Positions 10,486 to 24,466 of a stretch of DNA of 64,000 nt are shown piece after piece. The stretch is from the NCBI RefSeq assembly GCF_963924675.1, contig NC_089222.1, positions 1,674,001-1,738,000 on the forward strand, given 5' to 3'. The translations under genes and the position numbers were made by a program. This DNA comes from Phocoena phocoena (lineage: Eukaryota; Chordata; Mammalia; Artiodactyla; Phocoenidae). The notes under the pieces were generated by a model, which was given only the letters and a program-made list of their open reading frames with translations, made no database searches and was not told the DNA's origin. The stretch's first letter is position 1; the number at the start of each line of letters is the position of its first letter.

Positions 10486-12237
10486 TAATTCACAAACCTG
10501 CAGAGTTATAAATGTCAGCTATCCTCCAAAAGTATATTGAAGTAAGCCTGCGAAGGGGACTTGAAAGCGGGGCAGAATTTCAGGAAAACGATTGCAGCGG
10601 GTAGACTGGAATTGCCCTGAAGGCATAGGAAAAGAGGCAGAACGTCGACAATGATGCATTTGGCCAAAATGGGCGTATGCGTTTTTTCCTGAATATATTC
10701 AGGAAAAAACGCATACGCACTTTTTGGGCAACCAAGCAAGCCTGTAAAGGAAATCTGCACTACAATGAAGTCTCACTACCCCCCGAGCAAAAGGGCCATC
10801 TGAAAAAAGTGTAAAGTCCAGAAAGGTAGGACAGGATATGGAGAACAGGGAGCCTTGTTATGCTGATTGGCAGGATGTAAATTGCCAGCAGCCACCCTGG
10901 AGAAGTGTATGGTGTTTCCTGAAACACATAAAAAACAAAGCAACACAGCCTATGGCACGTCCACTTATGGTCCTATAGCTTACGGATATTAAAATCAAAA
11001 ACAGACAGCCACCACAATATTTGGGACGGCTATGTTCACAAGAAGCTCGTCTACAGTATCAGGTAAATATCCCAGAAAGCAAAAAATGGATAAAGAAGTT
11101 GTGGCACATACGTACAATGCAATATCACTCAGCAATGAAATCTGTGTCATCAGGCATAGTGAGTGGCGGCATAGTGAGTGGATGCAGGTACGGTGATTCT
11201 ACATGAACTACCTCACACAGAAAAAGAAACATCATAAGATATCACTAATACACGGAATGTAAACTTGACTACACATGAACTGAATTACAAAACAGAACAG
11301 GGTCTCAAATTTAGAAAACCAACTAGTCCTTGCTTATGGGGAAAGGTGCCTTGGAGTGCTGCATAAAACCAGAGACTGAAATTAACACAGATAACATTCC
11401 ATGAGCCAAATATGTAATAGACAAGACCTACTCCTTGCTCAACGAAATGGACTCAACACCACATATTCAACGCCTAGGAATATACCTGACTAGGAAGAAT
11501 CTTAAAACCCATGGATTTATATGTCTCCGTAAGAGAATCAAGCGTGTGTACAGCGGCATAAATGCAGCAGTGAAAATCCGATAAATCCCATTATCAAAAT
11601 AAATTTCAAAAACAAAACACAAAGACAGTGAAATAGAGAGCAATTCTTAAATAATTCACTCAGGGCATGTGATGCAACCGGGATTTAACACATCTACACC
11701 CAGAGCTGGTTGAGACATAAGGCTGGACACTTCAGGCTGATAGCATTGGTGAGTTTCGGTGAGCAAATGCAGACCCTTTGAAGTCATACTGCATGGTACC
11801 TATTCCATGGGTCCCAACTCTCCAGGTTCAAGGGATTCTTCCTCCAGCTAAAACATGCATGGGAAACCCACAGTATGGTCCACCGTGTGATTGGGAAACG
11901 ATTTAAAATGCATCTCAGTTTTGGTATCCTGGTCCTCGGGTTCACCATTCCAGATGCTTTACTAACACTCTCCCGGCTTGCAGAGTCAGTGCCTTTAACC
12001 TCCTGTTTGGCACAGCTTGCAATTTCTGTGCAAGATGAACAGGAATAGGGAGAACCAATGAGAGACTAGCTATAGGTGTCTGCACAGGCAAATGTAATGT
12101 TCATTTCCCACCAGGAAGAGGAAATAACCAAAGGCTCAGCGTGCCCTGCCGGAAAGAGATTAGGGCCTGAAGCAATCCTGCGGTTTTGTGCCCAGCTCAC
12201 AAGAAAGCGAGTTGAAGAAAGGAGCTCAGGGGCACTG
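10486..12237 (+). repeat. Satellite unit 7 (copy of unit 3)
   Basis: 1,752 bp, with the same internal GCATAGTGAGTGG doubling (11154-11181). Palindrome 10660-10731. The one change I found from unit 3 is CTACATGAAC near 11203. Confidence 0.93.
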
Positions 12238-13984
12238 TAATTCACAAACCTGCAGAGTTATAAATGACAGCTACCCTCCAAAAATATATTGAAGTAAGCC
12301 TGCGAAGGGGACTTGAAAGCGGGGCAGAATTTCAGGAAATCGATTGCAGGGGGTAGACTGGAATTGCCCTGAAAGCATAGAAAAAGAGGCAGAACGTCGA
12401 CAATGATGCAATTGGCCAAAAAGTGCGTATGCGTTTTTTCCTGAATATATTCAGGAAAAAACGCATACACCCTTTTTGGCCAACCAAGCAAGCCTTTAAA
12501 GGAAATCTGCACTACAATGAAGTCTCACAGCCCCCCGGGCAAAAGGGCCATCTGAAAAAAGTGTAAAATCCACAAAGGTAGGACAGGATATGGAGAACAG
12601 GGAGCCTTGTTATGCTGATTGGCAGGATGTAAATTGCCAGCAGCCACCCTGGAGAAGTGTATGGTGTTTCCTGAAACACGTAAAAAACAAAGCAACCCAG
12701 ACTATGGCACTTCCACTTATGGTCCTACAGCTTACGGAAATTAAAATCAAAAACAGACAGCCACCCCAATATTTGGGACGCCTGTGTTCACAAGAAGCTC
12801 GTCTACAGTATCAGGTAAATATCCCAGAAAGCAAAAAATGGATAAAGAAGTTGTGGCACGTACGTACAATGCAATATCACTCAGCAATGAAATCTGTGTC
12901 ATCAGACCCGTAGCGGAATAGTGAGTGGATGCAGGTACGGTGATTCTACGTGAACTACGTCACACAGAAAAAGAAACATCATAAGATATCACTATTACAC
13001 GGAATGTAAACTTGACTACACATGAACTGAATTACAAAACAGAACAGGGTCTCAAATTTAGAAAACCAACTAGTCCTTGCTTATGGGGAAAGGTGCGTTG
13101 GGGTGCTGCATAAAACCAGAGACTGAAATTAGCACAGATAACTTTCCATAAGCCAAATATGTAATAGAAAAGACCTACTCCTTGCTCAAGGAAATGGACT
13201 CAACACCGCATATTCAACGCCTAGGAATATACCTGACTAGGAAGAGTCATAAAACCCATGGATATATATGTCTCCATAAGAGAATCAAGGGTGTGTACAG
13301 CGGCCGAAACGCAGCAGTGAAAATCCGATAAATCCCATTATCAAAATAAATTTCGAAAACAAAACACAAAGACAGTGAAATAGAGAGCAATTCTTAAATA
13401 ATTCACTCAGTGCATGTGATGCACCCGGGATTTAACACATCTATACCCAGAGCAGGTTGAGACATAAGGCTGGACACTTCAGGCTGATAGCATTGGTGAG
13501 TTTCCGTGAGCAAATGCAGACCCTTTGAAGTCATACTGCATGGTACCCATTCCATGGATCCCAACTCTCCAGGTTCAAGGGATTCTTCCTCCAGCTAAAA
13601 CATGCATGGGAAACCCAGAGTATCGTCCACCGTGTGATTGGGAAACGATTTAAAATGCATCTCCGTTTTCGTATCCTGGTCCTCGGGTTCACCATTCCTG
13701 ATGCTTTACTAACACTCTCCCCGCTTGGAGAGTCAGTGCCTTTAACCTCCTGTTTGGCACAGCTTGCAATTTCTGTGCAAGTTGAACAGGAATAGGGAGA
13801 ACCAATGAGAGACTAGCTGTAGGTGTCTGCACGGGCAAATGTAAAGGTCATTTCCCACCAGGAAGAGGAATTAACCAAAGGCTCAGCGTGCCCTGCTGGA
13901 AACAGATTAGTGCCTGAAGCAATCCTGCGGTTTTGTGCCCAGCTCACAAGAAAGCGAGTTGAAGAAAGGATCTCAGGGGCACTG
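12238..13984 (+). repeat. Satellite unit 8 (copy of unit 4)
   Basis: 1,747 bp. Palindrome 12412-12483. Open ORF2-derived frame 12590-12913 identical in protein to that of unit 4. Differs at GCATAGAAAAAG (about 12380) and in GCGG versus GTGG near 13928. Confidence 0.93.
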
Positions 13985-15732
13985 TAATTCACAAACCTGC
14001 AGAGTTATAAATGACAGCTCTCCTCCAAAAATATATTGAAGTAAGCCTGCGAAGGGGACTTGAAAGCGGGGCGGAATTTCAGGAAAACGATTGCAGGTGG
14101 TAGACTGGAATTGCCCTTAAGGCATAGGAAAAGAGGCACAACGTCGACAATGATGCTCTTGGCCAAAAAGTGCGTATGCGTTTTTTCCTGAATATATTCC
14201 GGAAAAAACGCATACGCCCTTTTTGGCCAACCAAGCAAGCCTGTAAAGGAAATCTGCACTACAATGAAATCTCACTGCCCCCCCGTGCAAAAGGGCCATC
14301 TGAAAAAAGTGTAAAATACAGAAAGGTAGGACAGGATATGGAGAACAGGGAGCCTTGTTATGCTGATTGGCAGGATGTAAATTGTGAACAGCCACCCTGG
14401 AGAAGTGTATGGTGTTTCCTGAAACACGTACGAAATAAAGCAACACAGCCTATGGCAATTGCACTTATGGTCCTATTGCTTAGGGAAATTAAAATCAAAA
14501 ACATTGAGCCACCCCAAAATTTGGGACGGCTGTGTTCCAAAGAAGCTCGTCTACAGTACCAGGTAAATATCTCAGAAAGCAAAAAATGGATAAAGAAGTT
14601 GTGGCACGTACGTGCAATGCAATATCACTCAGCAATGAAATCTGTGTCATCAGGCCCGTAGCGGCATAGTGAGTGGATGCAGGTACGGTGATTCTACGTG
14701 AACTACGTCACACAGAAAAAGAAACATCATAAGATATCACTAATACACGGAATGTAAACTTGACTACACATGAACTGAATTACAAAACAGAACAGGGTCG
14801 CAAATTTAGAAAACCAACTAGTGCTTGCTTATGGGGAAAGGTGCCTTGGGGTGCTGCATAAAACCAGAGACTGAAATTAACACAGATAACATTCCATGAG
14901 CCAAATATGTAATAGACAAGACCTACTCCTTGCTCAACGAAATGGACTCAACACCACATATTCAACGCCTAGGAATATACCTGACTAGGAAGAATCTTAA
15001 AACCCATGGATTTATATGTCTCCGTAAGAGAATCAAGCGTGTGTACAGCGGCATAAATGCAGCAGTGAAAATCCGATAAATCCCATTATCAAAATAAATT
15101 TCAAAAACAAAACACAAAGACAGTGAAATAGAGAGCAATTCTTAAATAATTCACTCAGGGCATGTGATGCAACCGGGATTTAACACATCTACACCCAGAG
15201 CTGGTTGAGACATAAGGCTGGACACTTCAGGCTGATAGCATTGGTGAGTTTCGGTGAGCAAATGCAGACCCTTTGAAGTCATACTGCATGGTACCTATTC
15301 CATGGGTCCCAACTCTCCAGGTTCAAGGGATTCTTCCTCCAGCTAAAACATGCATGGGAAACCCACAGTATGGTCCACCGTGTGATTGGGAAACGATTTA
15401 AAATGCATCTCAGTTTTGGTATCCTGGTCCTCGGGTTCACCATTCCAGATGCTTTACTAACACTCTCCCCGCTTGCAGAGTCAGTGCCTTTAACCTCCTC
15501 TTTGGCACAGCTTGCAATTTCTGGGCAAGATGAACAGGAATAGGGAGAACCAATGAGAGACTAGCTATAGGTGTCTGCACGGGCAAATGTAATGCTCATT
15601 TCCCACCAGGAAGAGGAATTAACCAAAGGCTCAGCGTGCCCTGCCGGAAACAGATTAGGGCCTGAAGCAATCCTGCGGTTTTGTGCCCAGCTCACAAGAA
15701 AGCGAGTTGAAGAAAGGAGCTCAGGGGCACTG
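13985..15732 (+). repeat. Satellite unit 9 (copy of unit 5)
   Basis: 1,748 bp. Palindrome 14159-14230. Holds most of the copy A/B differences, clustered in 15290-15660 (GTACCTATT, GGGTCCCAAC, CTGGGCAAG, GCGTGCCC, TTAGGGCC). Confidence 0.93.
14170..14661 (+). pseudogene. L1 ORF2 C-terminal remnant in satellite unit 9
   Basis: 163-codon open frame with the same translation as the unit 5 frame, as expected from the block duplication. It keeps PPWRSVWCFLK and WIKKLWHVRAM. No start context or partner gene suggests expression. Confidence 0.58.
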
Positions 15733-17479
15733 TAATTCACAAACCTGCAGAGTTATAAATGACAGTTATCCTCCAAAAATATATTGAAGTATGCCTGCGA
15801 AGGGGACTTGAAAGTGGGGCAGAGTTTCAGGAAAACCATTGCAGGGTGTAGACTGGAATTGCCCTGAAAGCATAGGAAAACAGGCAGAACGTCGACAATG
15901 ATGCACTTGGCCAAAAAGGGCGTATGCGTTTTTTCCTGAATATATTCAGGAAAAAACGCATACGCCCTTTTTGGCCAACCGAGCAAGCCTGTAAAGGAAA
16001 TCTGCACTACAATGAAGTCTCACTGCCCCCCGGGCAAAAGGGCCATCTGAAAAAAGTGTAAAATCCAGAAAGTTATGGCAGGATAAGGAGAACAGTGAGC
16101 CTTGTTATGCCGATTGGCAGGATGTAAATTGCCAACAGCCACCCTGGAGAAGTGTATGGTGTTTCCTGAAACACGTAGGAAATAAAGCAACACAGCCTAT
16201 GGCACTTGCACTTATGGTCCTATAGCTTAGGGAAATTAAAATCAAAAACAGACAGCCACCCCAATGTTTGGGATGGCTGTGTTCACAAGAAGCTCGTCTA
16301 CAGTATCAGGTAAATATCCCAGAAAGCAAAAAATGGATAAAGAATTTGTGGCACATACGTGCAATGCAGTATCACTCAGCAATGAAATCTGTGTCATCAG
16401 GCCCGTAGCGGCATAGTGAGTGGATGCAGGTACGGTGATTCTACGTGAACTACGTCACACAGAAAAAGAAACATCATAAGATATCACTAATACACGGAAT
16501 GTAAACTTGACTACACATGAACTGAATTACAAAACAGAACAGGGTCTCAAATTTAGAAAACCAACTAGTGCTTGCTTATGGGGAAAGGTGCGTTGGGGTG
16601 CTGCATAAAACAAGAGACTGAAATTAGCACAGATAACTTTCCATAAGCCAAATATGTAATAGACAGGACCTACTCCTTGCTCAACGAAATGGACCCAACA
16701 CCACATATTCAACGCCTAGGAATATACCTGCCTAGGAAGAATTTTAAAACCCATGGATATATATGTCTCCGTAAGAGAATCAAGCATGTGTACTGCGGCC
16801 GAAATGCAGCAGTGAAAATCCGATAAATCCCACTATCAAAATAAATTTCGAAAACAAAACACAAAGACAGTGAAATAGAGAGCAATTCTTAAATAATTCA
16901 CTCAGGGCATGTGATGCAACCGGGATTTACCACACCTACACCCAGAGCTGCTTGAGACATAAGGCTGGACACTTCAGGCTGATAGCATTGGTGAGTTTCG
17001 GTGAGCAAATGCAGACACTTTGAAGTCATAGTGCATGGTACCCATTCCATGGGTCCCAACTCTCCAGGTTCAAGGGATTCTTCCTCTAGCTAAAACATGC
17101 ATGGGAAACCCATAGTATCATCAACCGTGTGATTGGGAAACGATTTAAAATGCATCTCAGTTTTCGTATCCTGGTCCTCGGGTTCACCATTCCAGATGCT
17201 TTACTAACACTCTCCCCGCTTGGAGAGTCAGTGCCTTTAACCTCCTGTTTGGCACAGCTTGCAATTTCTGTGCAAGATGAACAGGAATAGGGAGAACAAA
17301 TGAGAGACTAGCTGTAGGTGTCTGCACTGGCAAATGTAACGCTCATTGCCGAATAGGAAGAGGAATTAAACAAAAGCTCAGTGTGCCCTGCTGAAAACAG
17401 ATTAGGGCCTGAAGCAATCCTGCGGTTTTGTGCCCAGCTCACAAGAAAGCGAGTTGAAGAAAGGAGCTCAGGGACACTG
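15733..17479 (+). repeat. Satellite unit 10 (copy of unit 6)
   Basis: 1,747 bp. Perfect palindrome 15907-15978. After about 17298 (GAGAACAAATGAG) it leaves the copy A/B pattern and continues as an ordinary unit end, which marks the right edge of the block duplication. Confidence 0.93.
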
Positions 17480-19225
17480 TAATTCACAAAACTGCAGAGT
17501 TATAAATGACAGATATCCTCCAAAAATATATTGAAGTAAGCCTGCGAAGGGGACTTGAAAGCGGGGCAGAATTTCAGGAAAACGATTGCAGGGGTAGACT
17601 GCAATTGCCCTGAAAGCATAGGAAAAGAGGCAGAACGTCGACAATGATGCACTTGGCCAAAAAGTGCGTATGCGTTTTTTCCTGAATATATTCAGGAAAA
17701 AACGCATACGCCCTTTTTGGCCAACCAAGCAAGCCTGTAAAGGAAATCTGCACTACAATGAAGTCTCACTGCCCCCCGGGCAAAAGGGCCATCTGAAAAA
17801 CGTGTAAAATCCAGAAAGGTAGGACAGGATATGGAGAACAGGGAGCCTTGTTATGCTGATTGGCAGGATGTAAATTGCCAGCAGCCACCCTGGAGTAGTG
17901 TATGGTGTTTCCTGAAACACGTAAGAAACAAAGCAACACAGCCTATGGCACTTCCACTTATGGTCCTATAGCTTACGGAAATTAAAATCAAAAACAGAGA
18001 GCCACCCCAAAGTTTGGGATGGCTGTGTTCACAAGAAGCTCGTCTACAGTACCAGGTAAATATCCCAGAAAGCAAAAAATGGATAAAGAAGTTGTGGCAC
18101 GTACGTGCAATGCAATATCACTCAGCAATGAAATCTGTGTCATCAGGCCCGTAGCGGCATAGTGAGTGGATGCAGGTACGGTGATTCTACGTGAACTACG
18201 TCACACAGAAAAAGAAACATCATAAGTTATCACTAATACACGGAATGTAAACTTGACTACACATGAACTGAATTACAAAACAGAACAGGGTCTCAAATTT
18301 AGAAAACCAACTAGTGCTTGCTTATGGGGAAAGGTGCGTTGGGGTGCTGCATAAAACCAGAGACTGAAATTAGCACAGATAACTTTCCATAAGCCAAATA
18401 TGTAATAGACAAGACCTACTCCTTGCTCAACGAAATGGACCCAACACCACATATTCAACGCCTAGGAATATACCTGACTAGGAAGAATCTTAAAACACAT
18501 GTATATATATGTCTCCGTAAGAGAATCAAGCGTGTGTACAGCGGCCGAAACGCAGCAGTGAAAATCCGATAAATCCCATTATCAAAATAAATTTCGAAAA
18601 CAAAACACAAAGACAGTGAAATAGAGAGCAATTCTTAAATAATTCACTCAGGGCATGTGATGCAACCGGGATTGACCACATCTACACCCAGAGCTGGTTG
18701 AGACATAAGGCTGGACGCTTCAGGCTGATAGCATTGGTGAGTTTCGGTGAGCAAATGCAGACCCTTTGAAGTCATACTGCATGGTACCCATTCCATGGGT
18801 CCCAACTCTACAGGTTTAAGGGATTCTTCCTCCAGCTAAAACATGCATGGGAAACCCAGAGTATCGTCCACCGTGTGATTGGGAAATGATTTAAAATGCA
18901 TCTCAGTTTTCGTATCCTGGTCCTCGGGTTCACCATTCCAGATGCTTTACTAACACTCTCCCCGCTTGGAGAGTCAGTGCCTTTAACCTCCTCTTTGGCA
19001 CAGCTTGCAATTTCTGTGCAAGATGAACAGGAATAGGGAGAACCAATGAGAGACTAGCTGTAGGTGTCTGCACGGGCAAATGTAACGCTCATTGCCCACC
19101 AGGAAGTGGAATTAAACAAAGGCTCAGTGTGCCCTGCTGGAAACAGATTACGGCCTGAAGCAATCCTGCGGTTTTGTGCCCAGCTCACAAGAAAGCGAGT
19201 TGAGGAAAGGAGCTCAGGGGCACTG
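17480..19225 (+). repeat. Satellite unit 11 (A/B mosaic)
   Basis: 1,746 bp. Type A through CTTACGG, then type B markers (CAGAGAGCC, AAAGTTTGGG, GTACCAGG), so a switch lies near 17975-18000. Palindrome 17653-17724 has a single mismatch (GTGCG in the left arm). Confidence 0.93.
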
Positions 19226-20972
19226 TAATTCACAAACCTGCAGAGTTATAAATGACAGCTATCCTCCAAAAATATATTGAAGTAAGCCTGCGAAGGGGAC
19301 TTGAAAGCGGGGCAGAATTTCAGGAAAACAATTGCAGGGTTTAGACTGGAATTGCCCTGAAAGCATAGGAAAAGAGGCACAACGTCGACAATGATGCACT
19401 TGGCCAAAAAGGGCGTATGTGTTTTTTCCTCAATATATTCAGGAAAAAACGCATACGCCCTTTTTGGCCAACCAAGCAAGCCTGTAAAGGAAATCTGCAC
19501 TACAATGAAGTCTCACTGCCCCCCGGGCAAAATGGCCATCTGAAAAAAGTGTAAAATCCAGAAAGGTAGGACAGGATATTGAGAACAGGAAGCCTTGTTA
19601 TGCTGATTGGCAGGATGTAAATTGCCAGCAGCCACCCTGGAGAAGTGTATGGTGTTTCCTGAAACACGTAAGAAACAAAGCAACACAGCCTATGGCACTT
19701 CCACTTATGGTCCTATAGCTTACGGAAATTAAAATCAAAAACAGACAGCCACCCCAATATTTGGGACGGCTGTGTTCACAGGAAGCTCGTCTACAGTATC
19801 AGGTAAATATCCCAGAAAGCAAAAAATGGATAAAGAAGTTGTGGCACGTACGTACAATGCAATATCACTCAGCAATAAAATCTGTGTCATCAGGCCCGTA
19901 GCGGCATAGTGAGTGGATGCAGGTACGGTGATTCTACGTGAACTACGTCACACAGAAAAAGAAACATCATAAGATATCACTAATACACGGAATGTAAACT
20001 TGACTACACATGAACTGAATTACAAAACAGAACAGGGTCTCAAATTTAGAAAACCAACTAGTGCTTGCTTATGGGGAAAGGTGCGTTGGGGTGCTGCATA
20101 AAACCAGAGACTGAAATTAGCACAGATAACTTTCCATAAGCCAAATATGTAATAGACAAGACCTACTCCTTGCTCAACGAAATGGACCCAACACCACATA
20201 TTCAATGCCTAGGAATATACCTGACAAGGAAGAATCTTAAAACCCATTGTTATATATGTTTCCGTAAGAGAATCAAGCATGTGTACAGCGGCCGAAACGC
20301 AGCAGTGAAAATCCGATAAATCCCATTATCAAAATAAATTTCGAAAACAAAACACAAAGACAGTGAAATAGAGAGCAATTCTTAACTAATTCACTCAGGG
20401 CATGTGATGCAACCGGGATTGACCACATCTACACCCAGAGCTGGTTGAGACATAAGGCTGGACACGTCAGGCTGATAGCATTGGTGAGTTTCGGTGAGCA
20501 AATGCAGACCCTTTGAAGTCATACTGCATGGTACCCATTCCATGGGTCCCAACTCTCCAGGTTCAAGGCATTCTTCCTCCAGCTAAAACATGCTTGGGAA
20601 ACCCAGAGTATCGTCCACCGTGTGATTGGGAAACGATTTAAAATGCATCTCAGTTTTCGTATCCTGGTCCTCGGGTTCACCATTCCAGATGCTTTACTAA
20701 CACTCTCCCCACTTGGAGAGTCAGTGCCTTTAACCTCCTCTTTGGCACAGCTTGCAATTTCTGTGCAAGATGAACAGGAATAGGGAGAACCAATGAGAGA
20801 CTAGCTGTAGGTGTCTGCACGGGCAAATGTAACGCTCATTGCCCACCAGGAAGAGGAATTAAACAAAGGCTCAGTGTGCCCTGCTGGAAACAGATTAGGT
20901 CCTGACGCAATCCTGCGGTTTTGTGCCCAGCTCACAAGAAAGCGAGTTGAAGAAAGGAGCTCAGGGGCACTG
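19226..20972 (+). repeat. Satellite unit 12 (type A)
   Basis: 1,747 bp. Palindrome 19400-19471 with two left-arm changes (TATGTG, CCTCAATA). Ends with GTCCTGACGCAAT near 20899, private to this unit. Confidence 0.93.
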
Positions 20973-22719
20973 TAATTCACAAACCTGCAGAGTTATAAAT
21001 GACAGCTATCCTCCAAAAATATATTGAAGTAAGCCTGCAAAGGGGACTTGAAAGCGGGGCAGAATTTCAGGAAAACGATTGCAGGGTGTAGACTGGAATT
21101 GCCCTGAAAGCATAGGAAAAGAGGCACAAAGTCGACAATGATGCACTTGGCCAAAAAGGGCGTATGCGTTTTTTCCTGAATATATTCAGGAAAAAACGCA
21201 TACGCCCTTTTTGGCCAAGGAAGCAAGCCTGTAAAGGAAATCTGCACTACAATGAAGTCTCACTGCCCCCCGGACAAAAGGGCCATCTGAAAAAAGTGTA
21301 AAATCCAGAAAGGTAGGACAGGATATGGAGAACAGGGAGCCTTGTTATGCTGATTGGCAGGATGTAAATTGCCAACAGCCACCCTGGAGAAGTGTATGGT
21401 GTTTCCTGAAACACGTAAGAAATAAAGCAACACAGCCTATGGCAATTGCACTTATGGTCCTATTCCTTAGGGAAATTAAAATCAAAAACAGAGAGCCACC
21501 CCAAAGTTTGGGACGGCTGTGTTCCCAAGAAGCTCGTCTACAGTGCCAGGTAAATATCCCAGAAAGCAAAAAATGGATAAAGAAGTTGTGGCACGTACGT
21601 GCAATGCAATATCACTCAGCAATGAAATCTGTGTCATCAGGCCCATAGCGGCATAGTGAGTGGATGCAGGTACGGTGATTCTACGTGAACTACGTCACAC
21701 AGAAAAAGAAACATCATAAGATATCACTAATACACGGAATGTAAACTTGACTACACATGAACTGAATTACAAAACAGAACAGGGTCTCAAATTTAGAAAA
21801 CCAACTAGTGCTTGCTTATGGGGAAAGGTGCCTTGGGGTGCTGCATAAAACCAGAGACTGAAATTAGCACAGATAACTTTCCATAAGCCAAATATGTAAT
21901 AGACAAGACCTACTCCTTGCTCAACGAAATGGACCCAACACCACATATTCAACGCCTAGGAATATACCTGACAAGGAAGAATCTTAAAACCCATTGATAT
22001 ATATGTCTCCGTAAGAGAATCAAGCGTGTGTACAGCGGACGAAACGCAGCAGTGAAAATCCGATAAATCCCATTATCAAAATAAATTTCAGAAACAAAAC
22101 ACAAAGACAGTGAAATAGAGAGCAATTCTTAACTAATTCACTCAGGGCATGTGGTGCAACCGGGATTGACCACATCTACACCCAGAGCTGGTTGAGACAT
22201 AAGGCTGGACGCTTCAGGCTGATAGCATTGGTGAGTTTCGGTGAGCAAATGCAGACCCTTTGAAGTCATACTGCATGGTACCCATTCCATGTGTCCCAAC
22301 TCTACAGGTTTAAGGGATTCTTCCTCCAGATAAAACATGCATGGGAAACCCAGAGTATGTTCCACCGTGTGATTGGGAAACGATTTAAAATGCATCTCAG
22401 TTTTCGTATCCTGGTCCTCAGGTTCACCATTCCAGATGCTTTACTAACACTCTCCCTGCTTGGAGAGTCAGTGCCTTTAACCTCCTGTCTGGCACAGCTT
22501 GCAATTTCTGTGCAAGATGAACAGGAATAGGGAGAACTAACGAGAGACTAGCTCTAGGTGTCTGCACGGGCAAATGTAACGCTCATTTCCCACCAGGAAG
22601 AGGAATTAACCAAAGGCTCAGCATGCCCTGCCGGAAAGAGATTAGGGCCTGAAGCAATCCTGCGGTTTTGTGCCCAGCTCACAAGAAAGCGAGTTGAAGA
22701 AAGGAGCTCAGGGGCACTG
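20973..22719 (+). repeat. Satellite unit 13 (type B)
   Basis: 1,747 bp. Palindrome 21147-21218 is perfect, and because GGCCAAGG follows instead of GGCCAACC the pairing extends to 74 bp. Open ORF2-derived frame 21325-21648. GGAGAACTAACGAGAG at 22531 links it to unit 16 three units away. Confidence 0.93.
21147..21218. repeat. Perfect palindrome (unit 13, extends to 74 bp)
   Basis: All 36 arm positions pair, and the flanking C (21146) and G (21219) pair too. Confidence 0.95.
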
Positions 22720-24466
22720 TAATTCACAAACCTGCAGAGTTATAAATGACAGCTATCCTCCAAAAAAATATTGAAGTAAGCCTGCGAAGGGGACTTGAAA
22801 GCGGGGCAGAATTTCAGGAAAACGATTGCAGGGTGTAGACTGGAATTGCCCTGAAAGCATAGGAAAAGAGGCACAAAGTCGACAATGATGCACTTGGCCA
22901 AAAAGGGCGTATGCGTTTTTTCCTGAATATATTCCGGAAAAAACGCATACGCCCTTTTTGGCCAAGGAAGCAAGCCTGTAAAGGAAATCTGCACTACAAT
23001 GAAGTCTCACTGCCCCCCGGACAAAAGGGCCATCTGAAAAAAGTGTAAAATCCAGAAAGGTAGGACAGGATATGGAGAACAGGGAGCCTTGTTATGCTGA
23101 TTGGCAGGATGTAAATTGCCAGCAGCCACCCTGGAGAAGTGTATGGTGTTTCCTGAAACACGTAAGGAACAAAGCAACACAGCCTATGGCACTTCCACTT
23201 ATGGTCCTATAGCTTACGGAAATTAAAATCAAAAACAGACAGCCACCCCAATATTTGGGACGGCTCTGTTCACAAGAAGCTTGTCTACAGTATCAGGTAA
23301 ATATCCCAGAAAGCAAAAAATGGATAAAGAAGTTGTGGCACGTACGTGCAATGCAATATCACTCAGCAATGAAATCTGTGTCATCAGGCCCGTAGCGGCA
23401 TAGTGAGTGGATGCAGGTACGGTGATTCTACGTGAACTACGTCACACAGAAAAAGAAACATCATAAGATATCACTAATACACGGAATGTAAACTTGACTA
23501 CACATGAACTGAATTACAAAACAGAACAGGGTCTCAAATTTAGAAAACCAACTAGTGCTTGCTTATGGGGAAAGGTGCCTTGGGGTGCTGCATAAAACCA
23601 GAGACTGAAATTTGCACAGATAACATTCCATAAGCCAAATATGTAATAGACAAGACCTACTCCTTGCTCAACGAAATGGACTCAACACCACATATTCAAC
23701 GCCTAGGAATATACCTGACTTGGAAGAATCTTAAAACCCATGGATTTATATGTCTCTGTAAGAGAATAAAGCATGTGTACAGCGGCATAAACGCAGCAGT
23801 GAAAATCCGATAAATCCCATTATCAAAATAAATTTCAAAAACAAAACACAAAGACAGTGAAATAGAGAGCAATTCTTAAATAACTCACTCAGGGCATGTG
23901 ATGCAACCGGGATTTAACACATCTACACCCAGAGCTGGTTGAGACATAAGGCTGGACACTTCAGGCTGATAGCATCGGTGAGTTTCGGTGAGCAAATGCA
24001 GACCCTTTGAAGTCATACTTCATGGTACCCATTCCATGGGTCCCAACTCTCCAGGTTCAAGGGATTCTTCCTTCAGCTAAAACATGCATGGGAAACACAG
24101 AGTATGGTACACCATGAGATTGGGAAACGATTTAAAATGGGTCTCAGTTTTCGTATCCTTGTCCTCGGGTTCACCATTCCAGACGCTTTACTAACACTCT
24201 CCCCGCTTGGAGAGTCAGTGCCTTTAACCTCCTGTTTGGCACAGTTTGCAATTTCTGTGCAAGATGAACAGGAATAGGGAGAACCAATGAGAGACTAGCT
24301 GTAGGTTTCTGCACGGGCAAATGTAACACTCATTGCCCACCAGGAAAAGGAATTAAACAAAGGCTCAGTGTGCCCTGCTGGAAACAGATTAGGGCCTGAA
24401 GCAATCCTGCGGTTTTGTGCCCAGCTCACAAGAAAGCGAGTTGAAGAAAGGAGCTCAGGGGCACTG
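22720..24466 (+). repeat. Satellite unit 14 (type A)
   Basis: 1,747 bp. Palindrome 22894-22965 with one mismatch (ATTCCGG). The second half (TTTGCACAGATAAC, AGCATCGGTGAG, CACCATGAGATTGG, AAAATGGGTCTC) is shared with unit 17 at a shift of about 5,237 bp. Confidence 0.93.

Larger units (their letters stand above)
10293..17285 (+). repeat. Higher-order repeat, copy B (4 units, ~6,993 bp)
   Basis: Units 7-10. Reading by eye at a 6,993-bp shift I found about nine single-base differences from copy A and no length change. Examples are G/A at 4210 versus 11203, T/C at 6934ish versus 13927ish, A/C in GGGTCACAAC versus GGGTCCCAAC, and T/C at 10206 versus 17199. Other unit pairs in the array differ far more. 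Confidence 0.9.
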
